64,000 nt of DNA. Origin: Bacteroidetes bacterium 47-18 (lineage in GTDB: Bacteria; Bacteroidota; Bacteroidia; Chitinophagales; Chitinophagaceae). The notes under the pieces are model-generated. The model was given only the letters and a program-made list of their open reading frames with translations. It made no database searches and was not told the origin of the DNA. Every line of letters starts with the position of its first letter. Position 1 is the first letter of the stretch. Both the position numbers and the translations under genes were made by a program. This document shows, one piece after another, positions 61,433-64,000 of the stretch. The stretch is taken from positions 21,652 through 85,651 of the forward strand of contig MKSF01000021.1 in the NCBI GenBank assembly GCA_001897155.1, in the 5' to 3' direction.

Positions 61433-62500
61433 TCAATTTGCATACAAAGCTTCCCGAATTTCTATCAGCGTTTTCATGGCAGACTCTTCATCGGGCAATG
61501 CAGGGAGTTGCGAATGTTTGCTTGCCTGTTCTATTTCACCCATTAATTGTTCTGCATAGACCAATAGTTCTTCATAAGATTTTTCGCCTCTTTTGATGCT
61601 CAACAATTCTTCTCTGTTGGTTCTGGTTACATTCAGTTTCCCTGTTTCAAAAAGCTCTTTTGCCTGTTGTAGTAAGCGTATGGTGTGCATCAGATTTTTA
61701 GCATCATATCCTTGTCCGTGCGCCTGATTGCCTTTGTACCGCTGCTCGTTACGCTTAGCTACCCAAGCCCAGTATTCCGCATAGTTTTTGCAATGTGCAG
61801 AATACGCTTCCTGATTGAAAAACAGATAAGCAGTCAATGCTGCATCTTTGGCAATAGAAGTACAATGTACTTCGTTGCTGTCTTCATCTTTTACAATGCC
61901 TCTGTAAAGCCCGCCATTGCTGTAATACAAGGCATACAAACCTTTGGTGTGATTGATTTTCGCCAGACCGCAGTTTTGCATCAGTTTGTTTTCCTGCGCC
62001 AGCCATTCCAAGAGTGCTACACTTTTATTTTCCGAAATGATGTAACAAAAATCCAAAACAGTCAGGCGCTTTTCTGCAACGGGATTGTTGATTTTTTTGT
62101 TCAAGCCCTTTGCTTTTTTGATTTGCGTCATCGCATATCCCGCAAAGGTTTCTTTGGCTAATTGCGATAAAAAATACTCCGCCTTGAGCTTGTGCATCAA
62201 AGGGTGGCAGTACAAGATATGCTCTTCGGGTGTACACATCAATTCCAGAATATTCGGATTGTTTTTGCAAAGTAATTCCACATACTTCCCTATCTCATAA
62301 TACACAATATCGTTGCTCGCATTGCTTATTTGGTCAATATACCTATTGGCAAAAAACAAAGTTTTGGGCAGGTAAAAAACACCTTTTATATCCGTATCTG
62401 ATTCGGGTGTAGCCAAGCCGTAAGCCTGACTGCCGCTTATGGCTTCAAACAAAATAAGATTGTTTTGTTTCAAAAATTCTATGTCTATTGTAGTATGCAT
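61433..62500 (-). CDS. RlaP-type nucleotidyltransferase (DNA polymerase beta superfamily), second gene
   Basis: The 355-residue protein has the nucleotidyltransferase signature FEAISGSQAYGLATPESDTDIKGVFYLP (G-S then D-x-D) at residues 18-45, then a helical domain. It fits Pfam's RlaP / YcgL-like group, described as RNA-repair-associated polymerase-beta-fold enzymes. It presumably adds nucleotides or otherwise modifies RNA ends before RtcB sealing; the exact reaction is unknown. Its start overlaps the end of the upstream RlaP gene by 16 bp, so the two are translationally coupled. Confidence 0.85.
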   Translation of the reverse strand: MHTTIDIEFLKQNNLILFEAISGSQAYGLATPESDTDIKGVFYLPKTLFFANRYIDQISNASNDIVYYEIGKYVELLCKNNPNILELMCTPEEHILYCHPLMHKLKAEYFLSQLAKETFAGYAMTQIKKAKGLNKKINNPVAEKRLTVLDFCYIISENKSVALLEWLAQENKLMQNCGLAKINHTKGLYALYYSNGGLYRGIVKDEDSNEVHCTSIAKDAALTAYLFFNQEAYSAHCKNYAEYWAWVAKRNEQRYKGNQAHGQGYDAKNLMHTIRLLQQAKELFETGKLNVTRTNREELLSIKRGEKSYEELLVYAEQLMGEIEQASKHSQLPALPDEESAMKTLIEIREALYAN

Positions 62501-63234
62501 TGTCTGAAATATTTATCCAATTTTGACTTATCGAAACGGTCTTGCTCTAATCCTGCCGCATAATCAGCGAGATGCTTCATATTGGTTTCGATAAAGTCCA
62601 GCATTTCGTTATCCATCTGTATTAAAAATGATTCGTTCTTCGTTGCTTTTTCGGCAATCAGCCCTTTTATTTTTGCTTGCAATGATTGTGTTGCCGTTTC
62701 CAGCAAAGGCTCAATATTCATTGGTGCAAAGGTTTTTCTTTCGGCTATCCATTTTGCACTCAACAGCGGACGCAAAACATAAAACAGCTTTTTGATTTTT
62801 ATCTCCGCACCTTTCATCGCTTCCATGGCTCCAGTAGCAATGCCCAGATAATGAAAGATATGCTTTCTTGCGCTGAAATAGTCGGGCAGTAAAGCGGATA
62901 AACTGTTTCTGAATGTTTCGTTGTCTTTATAGATAATGGGCGATTGCAACCATTCAAAAGGCGTGCAGTTGGATTTATACACTAATTGCAAGACCTTTTT
63001 TATATCCCAGCCATACAAATCCAAATCGTCCGTTATGGGAAAACTCAATTGGTCGTCTTCGGGGAACAAAGTAAAGTAATCTTCGTTTTTTCTCCGATAG
63101 ATAAACCGCACATCATAGTCGCTGTCGGGCGAGGGAAATCCCCAAGCCCTGCTGCCCGATTCGCAGGCAAAGAGTATGTCTACATCGTATTTTTCTGACG
63201 TTTCATTTAATGCGTTGTGTATTCTTGTTTTCAT
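62485..63234 (-). CDS. RlaP-type nucleotidyltransferase (DNA polymerase beta superfamily), first gene
   Basis: From Met at 63234 (MKTRIHNALNETSEKY) the protein has 249 residues. The catalytic signature is LFACESGSRAWGFPSPDSDYDVRFIY (residues 21-46) with DLDLYGWDIKKVLQL further on. The later start is chosen because the promoter -7 box is at 63276-63283, leaving a 42-bp leader just as for rtcB (46 bp); the in-frame Met at 63273 would lie at the transcription start. It forms an operon with the second RlaP gene and shares the rtcB control module. Confidence 0.85.
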   Translation of the reverse strand: MKTRIHNALNETSEKYDVDILFACESGSRAWGFPSPDSDYDVRFIYRRKNEDYFTLFPEDDQLSFPITDDLDLYGWDIKKVLQLVYKSNCTPFEWLQSPIIYKDNETFRNSLSALLPDYFSARKHIFHYLGIATGAMEAMKGAEIKIKKLFYVLRPLLSAKWIAERKTFAPMNIEPLLETATQSLQAKIKGLIAEKATKNESFLIQMDNEMLDFIETNMKHLADYAAGLEQDRFDKSKLDKYFRQCILQ

Positions 63235-63275
63235 TTTAGTTTTTGTTTTATTGTAGCTTGTCATTTTCAACAATG

Positions 63276-63312
63276 CAAAAATACCGTACGCAGTATGCAG
63301 GAGAATTGCGCA
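63276..63312 (-). promoter_or_regulatory. RlaP operon core promoter with paired TGCGCA half-sites
   Basis: On the minus strand the -7 box is TATTTTTG (63276-63283), the -33 position reads TTC, and half-sites lie at 63287-63292 (TACGCA) and 63307-63312 (TGCGCA), 20 bp apart. Every spacing equals that of the rtcB promoter. Confidence 0.7.
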
Positions 63313-63402
63313 GTAAAATAAAATTTCTGAAAAACAGCCAACTCCCTTTATGGTATTGGTTATAAATTTTCAAAAATATTTTTTGTCGGAAAGAAAAAAT
63401 AC

Positions 63403-63427
63403 ATCTGCGCAGAGATGTTGCGTAGAT
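63403..63427. promoter_or_regulatory. Distal palindromic operator upstream of the RlaP operon
   Basis: ATCTGCGCA-N7-TGCGTAGAT matches the palindrome at 59266-59292 and is at the same distance (about 90 bp) from the proximal sites. Confidence 0.7.
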
Positions 63428-63566
63428 TGTATCAAACTGTTAGCGTTTATTGTGTGATATATCTTTGGATATTTAGGGGAGCTGTGTAAATTTGGATATT
63501 ATATGATATCCTAAAACCAAAAATACTATTTCAGAAAACCAGACATCAATAGAATCAACTCTTAAT

Positions 63567-63595
63567 TTGTTAAAAAATATTTTTTCGTAAATTTG
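63567..63595 (+). promoter_or_regulatory. Promoter of the truncated lipoprotein gene
   Basis: TTG (63567-63569), 18 bp, TAAATTTG (63588-63595), 20 bp before the ATG at 63616. Confidence 0.5.
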
Positions 63596-63615
63596 AACTC
63601 AAAAATAAATATAAT

Positions 63616-63972
63616 ATGAAAAATTTAAGTATCGTTTTAGTAGCCCTATCTTTAATTTTAGGGAGTTGTAATGGAGGAAATAAAAAAAATGAAAACAAAT
63701 CCTCTTCTACAAAAGTAACTGTAGCTCAATGGGGGCAAGAAAAGTATTTAATCTACCTACCTTTTTACATTGCCATGGAAAAAGGTTTTTTCAAAGAAGA
63801 GGGATTAGATATTGAAGTTAAATATTCTGGAAATGATGACCAAGTATTTGCCACTGTTTTAAAGGGCGAAGCAATGTTTGGGATTGCTGACCCAATTTTT
63901 ACAGCAATTTCAAGAGAACAAGGTTCTGACGGAATTGTAATTGTAAGCTTCCCTTTAAATCGTAGCATTTAA
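63616..63972 (+). pseudogene. Truncated ABC-transporter substrate-binding lipoprotein (NMT1/THI5-like)
   Basis: A lipoprotein signal (LSLILGSCNGG, Cys18) is followed by the N-terminal start of an NMT1/THI5/SsuA-type binding protein: VTVAQWGQEKYLIYLPFYIAMEKGFFKEEGLDIEVKYSGNDDQVFATVLKGEAMFGIADPIFTAISREQG. Full-length relatives have about 320 residues, but this frame stops after 118, with an unrelated tail (SFPLNRSI), and all other frames are closed near it. It is therefore a fragment, broken by a rearrangement or frameshift at about 63940-63950. Just after lies an 8-bp inverted repeat TAGCATTT / AAATGCTA (63963-63970, 63983-63990), which may mark the junction. Confidence 0.65.
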
Positions 63973-64000
63973 AAGTAGATAAAAATGCTAATTTTAAAGT

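Overview
The window comes from a Bacteroidota chromosome, most likely the order Chitinophagales / family Chitinophagaceae. Several promoters have the phylum's TTG-N19-TAnnTTTG form. The gene set also fits: bacillithiol-type glycosyltransferase BshA, a PUR-alpha-like DUF3276 protein, a LuxC-like acyl-CoA reductase beside a ferredoxin, WG-repeat and SPOR proteins, and an OmpA protein with thrombospondin type-3 repeats. The family-level placement is inference; no rRNA gene is present.

Positions 1-54931 are ordinary, moderately GC-rich chromosome with short operons on both strands. Recognisable blocks: folate and thymidylate (folD, thyA, folC); chaperones (grpE-dnaJ, clpB); KDO activation (kdsB); DNA repair (recN); pyrimidine synthesis (carA, pyrD); lysine or peptidoglycan precursor (dapF); ribulose-phosphate epimerase; a type II NADH dehydrogenase; several peptidases (M20, M28, M42, serine hydrolase); bshA; a KAS/hot-dog pair; an OmpA porin; and mnmE. 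Two near-identical tRNA-Thr(UGU) genes lie in tandem near 30.6 kb. Many convergent gene pairs are separated by clear stem-loop terminators. Intergenic gaps carry two families of REP-like palindromic repeats.

Directly after the mnmE stop codon (54931) the sequence becomes much more AT-rich and stays so to the right edge. This looks like a genomic island joined at the 3' end of mnmE, a known integration hotspot. The last codons of mnmE already have the island's codon style. The island holds a TPR-like protein with hydrophobic C-terminal segments, a DUF2310-type zinc-ribbon protein, the RNA ligase RtcB, a DUF262/DUF1524 (GmrSD-like) putative restriction protein, two overlapping RlaP-type (DNA polymerase beta-fold) nucleotidyltransferases, and a truncated substrate-binding lipoprotein.

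The most interesting signal is in the island. The control regions of rtcB and of the two-gene RlaP operon are paralogous. Both have a TAnnTTTG-like -7 box, two TGCGCA-type half-sites exactly 20 bp apart over the -33/spacer region, and a TGCGCA-based palindrome about 90 bp further upstream. This suggests one regulator controls an RNA-repair regulon (ligase plus nucleotidyltransferases). The rtcB copy is interrupted by a short repeat whose second copy lies on the other side of the DUF262 gene, so that gene appears to be a cassette spliced into the RNA-repair locus.
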